This document shows positions 1 to 8,087 of a DNA stretch of 37,801 nt, one piece after another (positions within the stretch are counted from its first letter, which is position 1; each line of letters begins with the position of its first letter). The DNA lies in contig MPNO01000046.1 in assembly GCA_002239065.1 (NCBI GenBank), forward strand, positions 1 to 37,801. Direction: 5' to 3'. The position numbers and the translations under genes are program-made. The stretch is from Defluviicoccus sp. bin129 (lineage in GTDB: Bacteria > Pseudomonadota > Alphaproteobacteria > MPNO01). A model generated the notes under the pieces. That model saw nothing but the letters and a program-made list of their open reading frames with translations, ran no database searches and had not been told where the DNA came from.

Positions 1-1471
1 CGCGCTCCGCGCCTCCCTGGAGCGGGTGCGCGGGCTGCTGGAGAGGCCGCGCGAGGCGCGAACCGCTTTGCGCGCCGCCCGCCTTCTCTATCGCGGATTC
101 GAGACCGGCCTGCGGGCCCGCGATCCGGCCGCGCACAGGCGTCTCGGGCTCGCCTGGCTGTCGCTCGCCACCCTGCTCTCCGGCGCGGGGGGCGGGGCCG
201 AGGCCGAGCGGCTGATCGGCTTTCTGGCGGGCGAGATCCGCGCCCGATTCGAAGACGCGACGCCGCCCTTGCCACCCGCCGCACGGTTGCCGCCGGGCGG
301 CGCGCTCGACGAGCAGGCGCCGCTGCCCCGGCTGGTGCTCAATTTCGAACAGCGCGGGGTGGACGAAAAAGGGCTCTTTCTCGTCGCCTATGGCGACATG
401 CTGTTCGATTCCCCGGAAATCCTCGGCGCACCCGCCCGCGGCCTCGGCTTCGCCTGCTCGTCCTGCCACAACCGGGGCGACGTCAACCGGGCGCTGTTCG
501 TCCCCGGACTCAGCCGCCGCGCCGGCGGGATCGACGCCGACAACGCCTTCTTCAACCCGCGCGGCAGCGACGGGCGGTTCGACCCGCTGGATGTGCCGAG
601 CCTGCGCGGCATCCGCTTCACCGCGCCCTACGGGCGGGACGGGCGTAGCGCGAGCCTGCGCGAATTCGTCCGCAACGTGATCGTCGGCGAGTTCGGCGGC
701 GCGGAACCGACCCCGCTGATGCTCGACGCGCTGCTCGCCTATATGAACGAGTTCGACTTCCTGCCGGCGCCGCTGCTGGCGCGCGACGGGACCTTGAACG
801 AGGGCGCGAGCGCGGCGGCGAGGCGCGGCGAGGCGGTCTTCAACCGTCCCTTCGCCGGCATGGCGGGGCGGTCCTGCGCGACCTGCCACGTACCGGACGG
901 CAATTTCGTCGACGGGCGGCGCCACGACATCGGCTCGGTCGCGCCGTCGACGGCGCACGCCCGCGACGGCGCGCTGGACACCCCGACGCTCCTGGGCATC
1001 CGCTACACCGCGCCCTATTTCCACGACGGCTCGCTGCCGACGCTGGAAGCCGTGGTCGCCTGGTTCGACCGGCGCTACCGCCTCGGCCTCGATGCGGGCG
1101 AGCGGGGCGACCTCGCGGCCTATCTGGAGGCGGTCGGCACCGGGCAGGACCCGTTCGAGGCGTTCGACGGCACGAGCACGCGCTTCCGGCTGGGCTTCGA
1201 GGAGGCCTCGACTTTCCTCTCGACGCTGGACACGCTGATCCCGGCGCGCGACCGCCGCCACGCCCTGCTCCTGCTCGCCACCGTCGGCCGCGACCTGCGC
1301 GCGGATGCGGCGGCGATGGACAACATCGCGGCGCTCGGCCGGGTGACGGAGCTGGCCTCCAGGATCGACGCGATCTCGGACGCGGTCTCGGCGGAGGACT
1401 GGACGGCGGCCGAGCGGTTGTGGGCCGGCTACAGGGAGGCGGAGGCGCGCCATGCGGCCGAGCTTTACTAG
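1..1471 (+). CDS. Di-haem cytochrome c peroxidase/MauG-like protein (5' end outside window)
   Basis: Probable periplasmic c-type di-haem protein of the bacterial cytochrome c peroxidase/MauG superfamily. Counting from the in-window GTG at 26, CxxCH haem sites lie at residues 144-148 (CSSCH) and 284-288 (CATCH). Each is followed by the family-typical TAPY..DG stretch (about 199-206, and again near 330 as TAPYFHDGS). The reading frame stays open from base 2 with no stop before the GTG at 26, and no signal peptide is visible, so the true start is probably upstream of the window. The 3' end overlaps the PhnD-like gene by 20 bp, which implies co-transcription and translational coupling. The substrate (peroxide, or oxidation of a protein or metal) cannot be told. 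Confidence is high for the superfamily and low for function. Confidence 0.85.
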   Translation, partial: ALRASLERVRGLLERPREARTALRAARLLYRGFETGLRARDPAAHRRLGLAWLSLATLLSGAGGGAEAERLIGFLAGEIRARFEDATPPLPPAARLPPGGALDEQAPLPRLVLNFEQRGVDEKGLFLVAYGDMLFDSPEILGAPARGLGFACSSCHNRGDVNRALFVPGLSRRAGGIDADNAFFNPRGSDGRFDPLDVPSLRGIRFTAPYGRDGRSASLREFVRNVIVGEFGGAEPTPLMLDALLAYMNEFDFLPAPLLARDGTLNEGASAAARRGEAVFNRPFAGMAGRSCATCHVPDGNFVDGRRHDIGSVAPSTAHARDGALDTPTLLGIRYTAPYFHDGSLPTLEAVVAWFDRRYRLGLDAGERGDLAAYLEAVGTGQDPFEAFDGTSTRFRLGFEEASTFLSTLDTLIPARDRRHALLLLATVGRDLRADAAAMDNIAALGRVTELASRIDAISDAVSAEDWTAAERLWAGYREAEARHAAELY

Positions 1472-2315
1472 GCGCCTCGTCCTGGCGACGGCGCTCGCCG
1501 TGCTGGCCGGGCCGGCGGCGGCCGACCGGCCGATCACCGTCGCCTTCGTGCCGCAGGAGAACCCGGAAAAGCTGCTCGGCGACGTGCGCGCCATCGGCGC
1601 CTATCTGGAGCGCGCGACGGGGCGGCGGATCGAGCCGCGCGTCACCACCGACCACGCGGCGGCGATCGAGAGCCTCGCGGCCGGGCGCGCCGACATCGCC
1701 TTCATGGGCGCGCTGCCCTATGTGATGGCGCGCTCGCGCATCGGCGCGCGGGCGCTGCTGTCGGAGGTCTATCGCGGCAAGCCGAGCTACCGGGGCGCGG
1801 TGTTCGTGCGCCGCGATGGCGGGATCTCGCGGCTGGAGGCGCTGCGCGGCAAGACCATCGCCTTCGCCGACCCGATCTCGGAATCGGGCTTCCTCTACCC
1901 GCTCGACCTGTTCGTCGAGGCCGGGCTGCTCGCCGCGCGCGACGACCCGAGGGCGTTCTTCGGCGAGGTCTATTTCGCGGGCGGCTATCAGCAGGCGATC
2001 CAGGCGGTGGCCAACGGGCTGGTCGACGCCGCCGGGGTGAGCATCTACGCGACGCTGCTGCTCGATGCCGGCCAACGCGGCGCGGTCACGGCGATCGCCC
2101 GGACGCCGCCGATCCCGTCCCATGTCGTGGTCGCCCGGGACGGGCTGGAACCCGCGCTGCGCGCCGCCTTCGTGGAGGCGATGCTGGGGCTCAACGCGCC
2201 CGCAAGGCGGCATCTGCTGAAACACGTCTACGCGCCGGACGGCTATGTCAGGCCGGACCATGCGGCCTATGACGGGGTCGCCCGGATGGCGCGCAAATAC
2301 GGGCTGATCCGGTGA
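1452..2315 (+). CDS. PhnD-like periplasmic substrate-binding protein of an ABC importer
   Basis: Solute-binding protein of the PhnD/SsuA/transferrin-like superfamily, 287 aa. A signal peptide is clear: positive start (MRPSFTRR), hydrophobic core, and probable cleavage after AAA near residue 24. The mature part opens with the PhnD-type beta strand ITVAFVPQENPEK and contains the pattern of counting repeats 'AAGRADIAFMG' and 'LRGKTIAFADP.SESGFLYP', typical of phosphonate/phosphite-type binding proteins. It begins inside the di-haem gene and overlaps the ATPase gene by 4 bp (GTGA). The ligand is not predictable: this superfamily also serves sulfonates, selenium and arsenic oxyanions and other ions, and no phosphonate-degradation gene lies nearby. 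Confidence 0.85.
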   Translation: MRPSFTRRLVLATALAVLAGPAAADRPITVAFVPQENPEKLLGDVRAIGAYLERATGRRIEPRVTTDHAAAIESLAAGRADIAFMGALPYVMARSRIGARALLSEVYRGKPSYRGAVFVRRDGGISRLEALRGKTIAFADPISESGFLYPLDLFVEAGLLAARDDPRAFFGEVYFAGGYQQAIQAVANGLVDAAGVSIYATLLLDAGQRGAVTAIARTPPIPSHVVVARDGLEPALRAAFVEAMLGLNAPARRHLLKHVYAPDGYVRPDHAAYDGVARMARKYGLIR

Positions 2316-3205
2316 GCCGGGACGCGCTTCGCATATCGGGGCTGCGGGTCCGCTACGCCGCGGACGCCGAGGTCGCGCTGGCGATCGACGCGCTCGCGAT
2401 CGCCGCCGGCGAACGCGTGGCGCTGATCGGGCCGAGCGGTTCGGGCAAGACCACGCTGTTGCGCGCGGTGCACGGCCTGGTCGCGCCGGAAGCCGGCACG
2501 GTGACGCTGGACGGCGTGGCGACCGCCTCCGCGGCGGCGCGGAGCCGCGCCTTCCGGCGCCGCCACGCGGCGGTCTTCCAGGAGTTCCAGCTGGTCGAGC
2601 GCGCCTCGGTCCTCGCCAACGTGCTGTGCGGCCGGCTGGGCCACGCGCCGGTCCTGCCGAGCCTCTTCGGCCTGTTCGCCGCCGCCGACCGGGAGGCGGC
2701 GCTGGCGGCGATCGAGGCGACGGGGCTCGCCGGATACCGGCACCGCCGCGCCGCCACCCTGTCGGGGGGGCGCCGCCCGCGCGGGGGGGGCGGCCGCGCG
2801 GGACCCCGGCCCCGCCGCGCCGACACCCTGTCGGGCGGGCAGCGCCAGCGCGTGGCGGTCGCCCGCGCGCTCGCCCAGGCGCCGTCGCTGATCACCGCCG
2901 ACGAGCCGGTCAGCAATCTCGACCCGGTCATCGCCGACGACATTCTGCGCGCGCTCATGGGCTCGGCTGGCGAGAACGCGATCACCGTGCTGGCCGCGGT
3001 CCACCACCCGGCGCTCGCCACCGCGCACGCGGACCGGGTGATCGGGCTCGCCGGGGGCGCGATCGTCCATGACAGCGCCGACGGCGCGGCGCTCGACGCC
3101 TCGGCGCTCAGGCGGATCTACGGCCGCAGCGTGGCGCCGCAGATCGTCCGCGACGTGAAGCCCCGCGAAGACGGCGATGAGCGCTCCCCTCGCAACGTGG
3201 CGTAG
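2312..3205 (+). CDS. PhnC-like ABC transporter ATPase with an odd internal duplication
   Basis: Cytoplasmic ATPase of the importer. Walker A GPSGSGKT lies at residues 40-47, a Q-loop region follows (VFQEFQLV), then signature LSGGQRQR, Walker B with ITADEPVSNLD, and the switch histidine in AAVHHP. The start is a GTG in a GTGA overlap with the PhnD-like gene; the end overlaps the permease by 29 bp. The protein is 297 aa because the signature region occurs twice: a degraded LSGGRRPRG copy precedes the good LSGGQRQR copy by 23 residues. Removing that in-frame 69 nt would give a normal-length PhnC-like protein. The G-rich nature of the first copy makes a read or assembly error plausible, so functionality in this exact form is doubtful. 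Confidence 0.85.
   Translation: MSRDALRISGLRVRYAADAEVALAIDALAIAAGERVALIGPSGSGKTTLLRAVHGLVAPEAGTVTLDGVATASAAARSRAFRRRHAAVFQEFQLVERASVLANVLCGRLGHAPVLPSLFGLFAAADREAALAAIEATGLAGYRHRRAATLSGGRRPRGGGGRAGPRPRRADTLSGGQRQRVAVARALAQAPSLITADEPVSNLDPVIADDILRALMGSAGENAITVLAAVHHPALATAHADRVIGLAGGAIVHDSADGAALDASALRRIYGRSVAPQIVRDVKPREDGDERSPRNVA
2743..2880 (+). repeat. 69-bp-offset tandem duplication inside the PhnC-like gene
   Basis: Bases 2743-2771 and 2812-2840 match at 27 of 29 positions, offset 69 bp (23 codons, in frame). Both cover the ABC signature region. After the matched core, the left copy is poorer in A and T and richer in G than the right copy, with runs of seven to eight G at 2764-2770 and 2783-2790 where the right copy has mixed bases. 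This is either a recent duplication that decayed or an error-laden duplicate left by assembly. Confidence 0.8.
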
Positions 3206-3953
3206 CAGCCTCGGCCGCGCGGCGGCGCTGCTCGGCGTCGTCGTGCTCCTCGCCTGGGCCTGGGCGGGGACCGGGTTCGATCCGGCCGCGCTCGGCATCG
3301 GCCTGCCCAGGCTCGGCGACTTCCTCGTCCGCATGGCGCCGCCCGATTTCAGCATCGCGGGCGTGGTGTTCCGGGCGATGCTGGAGACGGTGCAGATCGC
3401 GCTCCTCGGCACCTTCCTCGGCGCGCTGCTCGCAATCGGGTTCGGCCTGCTCGCCGCCGCCAATCTGACGCCCGCCTGGGTCCACCAGCCGGTCAAGTGG
3501 CTGCTCGGCGCGATCCGCGGGATCCCGGTGATCCTGCTCGCGCTGATGTTCGTCAGCGCCTACGGGCTCGGCCCGCTGCCCGGGGTGGCGGCGATCGCGC
3601 TCCATTCCTCGGGCATGCTGGGCAAGTTCTACGCCGAGGCGTTCGAGGCCGCGCGGCCGGGACCGGTCGAGGCGCTGAGGACGGCCGGCGCGGCTTGGCC
3701 GCAGACCGTCCGCTTCGCCATCCTGCCCCAGATCGCCCCCGAGCTCGCCCGCGACACGCTGTTCCGCTTCGAGCTGAACCTGCGCGAATCCCTGGTCCTC
3801 GGCCTGGTCGGGGCGGGCGGGATCGGCTTCTACATCCAGCTCTACGCCCGCGCCTTCCACTACGACAAGGTGGCGACGCTGACCCTCGTAGTGCTGGCGA
3901 TGGTAGTGCTGGTCGAACAGGCAAGCGTGCTGGCGCGCAGGCGGCTGAGCTGA
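3177..3953 (+). CDS. PhnE-like ABC transporter permease
   Basis: Inner-membrane permease of the importer, 258 aa. A membrane segment follows the N-terminus (about 16-32), several more hydrophobic segments follow, and the C-terminal half carries the EAA loop (EALRTAGAAWPQTVRFAILPQ) that docks on the ATPase. It ends with the PhnE-typical RESLVLGLVGAGGIGF stretch. The ATG lies inside the 3' end of the ATPase gene. The set di-haem protein/PhnD/PhnC/PhnE is complete here and followed by a repeat-containing gap, so the operon probably ends at this gene. The substrate is unknown. Confidence 0.85.
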   Translation: MSAPLATWRSSLGRAAALLGVVVLLAWAWAGTGFDPAALGIGLPRLGDFLVRMAPPDFSIAGVVFRAMLETVQIALLGTFLGALLAIGFGLLAAANLTPAWVHQPVKWLLGAIRGIPVILLALMFVSAYGLGPLPGVAAIALHSSGMLGKFYAEAFEAARPGPVEALRTAGAAWPQTVRFAILPQIAPELARDTLFRFELNLRESLVLGLVGAGGIGFYIQLYARAFHYDKVATLTLVVLAMVVLVEQASVLARRRLS

Positions 3954-3989
3954 GGCTTATGCTTGTCGCTTCGAACCGCCCCCTCGCCT

Positions 3990-4040
3990 CGCCCCCTTCC
4001 TGTCATGCCCGGAACAAGTCCGGCCATGGCGAGCGGGGGA
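3990..4040. repeat. Palindromic intergenic repeat, copy 1
   Basis: Imperfect palindrome in the gap between the convergent permease and cupin genes. The core stem is CCGGA-acaag-TCCGG, flanked by GTCATG on the left and CCATGGCGA on the right. It shares the order GTCATGCC, GGAACAAGTCCGG and CCATG with the element near 30911-30945, so it belongs to a dispersed repeat family. It may also act as a bidirectional terminator, although no T-run follows. Confidence 0.6.
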
Positions 4041-4077
4041 CGATGTGCGAGAGCGCACGAACCTCGCAAACCGGACT

Positions 4078-4620
4078 CTAGCTCGCGATCTGCGGGCCCA
4101 TCTGCTTGACCGCGCCGGTCTCGGTGTTGAAGGCGATCCGGGGGATCACGTCGAGATTGGTTCCGGTCACCCGGACGAAGCGCGCGTCGTCGGGGTAGTC
4201 GATCGAATGGATCTTGCCGTCGGCATAGATCCCCGCCTGGCCCGGGCTCAGCCGGTAGGATTTCTCCGGCTTGACCTCGCCGCGGGCGGGGTCGGACCCG
4301 TCGTCGAGGCGCTCCCACTCGGTCATGTCGGTGTACTTCGTCGCCTGGCCGTAGATCGCCCAGGACGCGCCGTGGTCGTGCGGCGGGGAGACCCGCGCGC
4401 CCGCGTTGATGTGGGACAGCACCTGGAAGCCGAGATCGGGATCGTCGTAGAGCACGCGAACCCCGCGCTCGACGCCCGGCCCGCAATATTCCTCGACGAA
4501 TTCGGGCATATGGAGCAGCCGCTCGAGATCGCGGCGGACCTTCTCGCGGCCGCCCGGGCCGGGGTCTTCGCCGAGATGCCTGCGGCAGTCCTGACAGAAC
4601 TCTTCCAGCGTATAGGCCAT
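4078..4620 (-). CDS. Cupin-fold, cysteine-dioxygenase-like protein
   Basis: 180-aa protein resembling the predicted metal-dependent double-stranded beta-helix enzymes related to cysteine/3-mercaptopropionate dioxygenase. The cupin metal motif is visible as PPHDHGASWAIYG (HxH), followed by an acidic residue in TEWERL and a later histidine in GKIHSI. No signal peptide, so probably cytoplasmic. It stands alone on the minus strand, divergent from the MFS transporter with a 79-bp gap, and its upstream DNA holds purine-rich GAGCGAG repeats that include a plausible ribosome site. The natural substrate (a thiol or other small acid) is not determined by sequence. Confidence 0.7.
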   Translation of the reverse strand: MAYTLEEFCQDCRRHLGEDPGPGGREKVRRDLERLLHMPEFVEEYCGPGVERGVRVLYDDPDLGFQVLSHINAGARVSPPHDHGASWAIYGQATKYTDMTEWERLDDGSDPARGEVKPEKSYRLSPGQAGIYADGKIHSIDYPDDARFVRVTGTNLDVIPRIAFNTETGAVKQMGPQIAS

Positions 4621-4699
4621 GGGTCTCGCTCCCTCGCTCCTCTCGCTCTTGTGCGATCTATTGTGCCATAGAGGGCGGAGAGGGTGCTAGTCTCGGCCC

Positions 4700-5983
4700 A
4701 TGGCCCAGGCCGTCCCGTCCGACCCGCAACCCGCCGGCAAACGCGCGCAATTCGCCTGGTGCCTCTACGACTGGGCCAATTCGGGCTTCCCCACCGTCAT
4801 CGTCACCTTCGTCTTCGCGGCCTATTTCTCGCGCGCGGTGGCCGAGAACACCATCCAGGGCACCGCCGACTGGGGCCACGCGCTGGCGATCTCGGGCATC
4901 GCGATCGCGATCATCAGCCCGATCCTGGGCTCGATCGCCGACCGCACCGGGCGGCGCAAGCCCTGGCTCGGCGTCTTCGCCGCGATCTCGATCGTCGCCG
5001 TCGCGCTGCTCTGGTACACCCGCCCCGAACCGTCCTACGTGCTGTGGGCGCTGGTGTTCTTCGTCATCGCCAACACCGCCTGGGAAATCGCCAACGTGTT
5101 CTACAACGCGATGCTGCCGGGGCTGGTGTCCAGCGATCGGATCGGCCGGCTCTCGGGCTGGAGCTGGGGGCTCGGCTATATGGGAGGGCTCTCCTGCCTC
5201 GCCTTGCTGCTGGTCCTCTTCGTCCAGGCCAAGACCCCGCTCTTCGGGCTCGACAAGGAGGCGGCCGAGCACATCCGCATCGTCGGGCCGATGGTGGCGG
5301 TCTGGTTCGCGGTGTTCGCCATCCCGATCTTCCTCTGGACCCCCGACGAGGCGGGCAGGAAGACGACCGCGAGCGCGGCGATCCGCGAGGGGCTCGCCCA
5401 GCTCGCCGGCACGCTGCGCCAGATCAGGCGGCACGCCAATATCGCGCGCTTTCTGCTCGCCCGGCTGTTCTATGTCGACGGGATGAACACCATGTTCGCC
5501 TTCGGCGGCATCTACGCCGCCGGCACGTTCGGCATGTCGTTCGCCGAGATCATCCAGTTCGGCATCGCGCTCAACGTCACCGCCGGTCTCGGCGCCGCCG
5601 GCTTCGCCTGGCTCGACGACCGCATCGGCTCCAAGCGCACGGTGCAGATCGGCATATTGGGTCTGATCGCCTTCGGCGTGCCGCTGCTGGTGGTCGAGGG
5701 CAAGCTGTGGTTCTGGCTGCTGGCGCTGCCGCTCGGCATCTTCATGGGCCCGGTGCAGGCGGCGAGCCGGTCGCTGATGGCCCATCTCGCGCCGACCGAG
5801 CTGAGGACCGAGATGTTCGGGCTCTACGCGCTGTCGGGCAAGGTGACCTCCTTCGCCGGACCCGCGGTGCTCGCCTGGGCGACGGTCGCCTTCGAGTCCC
5901 AGCGCGCCGGCATGGCCACCATCATCGCCTTCTTCGTGGTCGGCTTCGTGCTGATCGGGCTGGTCGCCGCGCCGAGGAGATAG
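4700..5983 (+). CDS. MFS transporter, UMF1 (Atg22-like) family
   Basis: 427-aa integral membrane protein with about 12 hydrophobic segments. The N-terminal YDWANSGF (residues 23-30) is the hallmark of the UMF1/Atg22-like branch of the major facilitator superfamily, and the cytoplasmic loop motif GSIADRTGRRKP (77-88) is the MFS motif A. A repeated half follows (GFAWLDDRIGSKRT). Members are thought to export amino acids or other small molecules, but substrates in bacteria are mostly unknown. The gene starts 79 bp from the divergent cupin gene and ends 17 bp before the convergent end of purH. Confidence 0.85.
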   Translation: MAQAVPSDPQPAGKRAQFAWCLYDWANSGFPTVIVTFVFAAYFSRAVAENTIQGTADWGHALAISGIAIAIISPILGSIADRTGRRKPWLGVFAAISIVAVALLWYTRPEPSYVLWALVFFVIANTAWEIANVFYNAMLPGLVSSDRIGRLSGWSWGLGYMGGLSCLALLLVLFVQAKTPLFGLDKEAAEHIRIVGPMVAVWFAVFAIPIFLWTPDEAGRKTTASAAIREGLAQLAGTLRQIRRHANIARFLLARLFYVDGMNTMFAFGGIYAAGTFGMSFAEIIQFGIALNVTAGLGAAGFAWLDDRIGSKRTVQIGILGLIAFGVPLLVVEGKLWFWLLALPLGIFMGPVQAASRSLMAHLAPTELRTEMFGLYALSGKVTSFAGPAVLAWATVAFESQRAGMATIIAFFVVGFVLIGLVAAPRR

Positions 5984-6000
5984 GGCGTATCGAAGGACGC

Positions 6001-7581
6001 TCAGTGGCGGAAATGCCGCCGTCCGGTGAACGCCATCGCGATGCCGCGCTGGTCGGCGGCGGCGATCACGTCGGCGTCGCGGATCGACCCGCCGGGCTGG
6101 ATCACCGCGGTCGCGCCGGCTTCGGCGGCGGCGATCAGCCCGTCGGCGAAGGGGAAGAACGCGTCCGAGGCGGCGACCGAGCCCTCGGTCGCGGGCTGGG
6201 CGGCGCCCGCCTCCCGCGCCGCGTCTGCCGCCTTGGCGGCGGCGATGCGGGTCGAATCGACCCGGCTCATCTGGCCCGCGCCGATGCCGGCCGTGGCCTC
6301 GCCGCGGGCGAACACGATGGCGTTCGACCGGACATGCTTGGCGACCGCGAAGGCGAACACGAGGTCGCGAAGCTCCGCGTCCGAGGGCGCCCGCCTGGTC
6401 ACCACGCGGAGATCCGCCTCCCCGGTCCGCCCGCCGTCGCGGTCCTGCACCAGCAGCCCGCCGGCGATCGAGCGCACGGAAAGGCCGGGCGCGCCGGGAT
6501 CGGGCATCGCGCCGGCCGCGAGCACGCGGATATTGGGCTTTTCGGCGAAGACCGCGCGCGCGGCCTCGTCGATCCCGGGCGCGATGACCACCTCGACGAA
6601 GATCCCGGTCATCGCGCTTGCGGCCGCCTCGTCGATGGTCCGGTTGGCCGCGACCACCCCGCCGAAGGCGCTGACGGGATCGCAGGCGAGCGCCCTGGCG
6701 TAGGCCTCGGCGAGGCTTGCGCCGAGCGCCGCGCCGCACGGGTTGGCGTGCTTCACGATGGCGACCGCCGGGCGGTCGAACTCGGCGGCGAGCTCGAACG
6801 CGGCGTCGGCGTCGCCGAGATTGTTGTAGCTCAGCGCCTTGCCCTGGAGCAGGCGGGCGGAGGCCGCGCCGGGGCGGGCCGGAAAGCCGCGATAGAGCGC
6901 GGCCTCCTGGTGCGGGTTCTCGCCATAGCGCAGGATTTCGGCGCGCCCGCCGCCGAAGGCGATTTGGCGGGGGAACGGGATGTCGACCTCGCGCGCGAAC
7001 CATTGCGAGATCGCCGCGTCGTAGGCGGCGGTGCGCGCGTAGGCGGCGGCGGCGAGGCATCGGCGGAAGTCGAGCGTCGTCCGGCCGTCGTTCTCCGCGA
7101 GCTCGCGCAGGATGCCCTCGTAGTCCCCGGGGTCGGTGGCGACAACGACGAATTCGTGGTTCTTCGCCGCCGCGCGGATCAGCGCCGGCCCGCCGATATC
7201 GATCTGCTCGACCGCCTCGTCGCGGTCCGCCCCGCCGGCGACGGTCTCCTCGAACGGGTAGAGGTTGACGACGACGAGGTCGATGGGCGCGATGTCGTTC
7301 GCCTCCATCGCCTCGCGGTGGGCGGCGCGGTCGCGCCTCGCCAGGATGCCGCCATGGACCGCCGGGTGCAGCGTCTTCACCCGCCCGTCCATCATCTCGG
7401 GATAGCCGGTGAGCGCCGCCACGTCGGCCGCCTCGAGCCCGGCCCCGGCGAGCGCCCGCCCGGTGCCGCCGCTGGCGACCAGCGCCACGCCGCGCTCCGC
7501 CAGCGCGGCGGCGAAGTCCATCAGCCCGGCCTTGTCGGAGACCGAGAACAGCGCGCGCGAGACCGGAACCCGATCGTTCAT
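6001..7581 (-). CDS. purH: Bifunctional AICAR transformylase/IMP cyclohydrolase
   Basis: Catalyses the last two steps of IMP synthesis in the cytoplasm: formylation of AICAR and ring closure of FAICAR. Length 526 aa, close to the usual size. The N-terminal MGS-like cyclohydrolase domain shows [24 protein letters not shown] and [13 protein letters not shown]. The transformylase domain carries [12 protein letters not shown] with the family's Lys-His pair and ends in the conserved GGSIRD...[14 protein letters not shown]. The start chosen is the ATG at 7581, which overlaps the stop of the upstream kdsC-like gene as ATGA; the longer open frame upstream is antisense noise. It is the last gene of a kdsB-kdsC-purH chain. 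Confidence 0.97.
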   Translation of the reverse strand: MNDRVPVSRALFSVSDKAGLMDFAAALAERGVALVASGGTGRALAGAGLEAADVAALTGYPEMMDGRVKTLHPAVHGGILARRDRAAHREAMEANDIAPIDLVVVNLYPFEETVAGGADRDEAVEQIDIGGPALIRAAAKNHEFVVVATDPGDYEGILRELAENDGRTTLDFRRCLAAAAYARTAAYDAAISQWFAREVDIPFPRQIAFGGGRAEILRYGENPHQEAALYRGFPARPGAASARLLQGKALSYNNLGDADAAFELAAEFDRPAVAIVKHANPCGAALGASLAEAYARALACDPVSAFGGVVAANRTIDEAAASAMTGIFVEVVIAPGIDEAARAVFAEKPNIRVLAAGAMPDPGAPGLSVRSIAGGLLVQDRDGGRTGEADLRVVTRRAPSDAELRDLVFAFAVAKHVRSNAIVFARGEATAGIGAGQMSRVDSTRIAAAKAADAAREAGAAQPATEGSVAASDAFFPFADGLIAAAEAGATAVIQPGGSIRDADVIAAADQRGIAMAFTGRRHFRH

Positions 7582-8087
7582 TCCCCCTCCCCGGCCGAAT
7601 CGCGGCCGTCGAGCAGCCACTCGGCGAATTCGCGCACCGCGCCCGCCCCGCCCGCGCGCCCCGTGGTGTAGCCGGCGGCGGCGTGCACGGCGGGCACCGC
7701 GTTGGGCACGGTCGCGGCCAGCCCGACGGCTTCCAGAACCGGCAGGTCGTTGAGGTCGTCCCCCATATGCGCCACCGCGTCGAACCCGATGCCGAGACGC
7801 GAGCACAGCTCGACGAGCGCTTCCTTCTTGTCGCCGACGCCCACCAGACAGTGCTTCACGCCCAGCACCTCGGCGCGGCGCCGGATCGCGTCGGTCCGGC
7901 TGGCGGTGACGAAGGCGACCTCCAGCCCGGCCTCGATCAGCATGCGGATGCCGACCCCGTCATGGACGTGGAAAGCGCGCCACTGGCGCCCGTCCTCGCC
8001 ATAGAAGAGCGTCCCGTCGGTCATCACCCCGTCGCAGTCGAGGCTGACCAGGCGGATGTGGGCGCGCTTCGCCGCCGCGCCGCTCAC
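7578..8087 (-). CDS. kdsC: KdsC-like HAD phosphatase (3-deoxy-D-manno-octulosonate 8-phosphate phosphatase)
   Basis: 169-aa HAD phosphatase of the C0 (capless) type, expected to remove phosphate from Kdo 8-phosphate before CMP activation by KdsB. Motif I is [10 protein letters not shown] (Asp17 nucleophile, Asp19), followed by the KdsC-typical [12 protein letters not shown], motif [12 protein letters not shown], the lysine in GDKKEAL, and motif [13 protein letters not shown]; the C-terminus has [14 protein letters not shown]. The start is a GTG in a GTGA overlap with the kdsB stop. A related N-acylneuraminate-9-phosphatase role is the main alternative, but adjacency to kdsB favours Kdo. The end overlaps purH by 4 bp. 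Confidence 0.85.
   Translation of the reverse strand: MSGAAAKRAHIRLVSLDCDGVMTDGTLFYGEDGRQWRAFHVHDGVGIRMLIEAGLEVAFVTASRTDAIRRRAEVLGVKHCLVGVGDKKEALVELCSRLGIGFDAVAHMGDDLNDLPVLEAVGLAATVPNAVPAVHAAAGYTTGRAGGAGAVREFAEWLLDGRDSAGEGE

Noticed and set aside
4658..7060. Long open frame on the minus strand opposite the MFS transporter and crossing purH
   Set aside because: Composed of Arg/Gly/Ala-rich noise with no domain signs; MFS and purH motifs are strong on their own frames. Same reasoning applies to the long minus frame at 9077-11317, opposite the fumarase.
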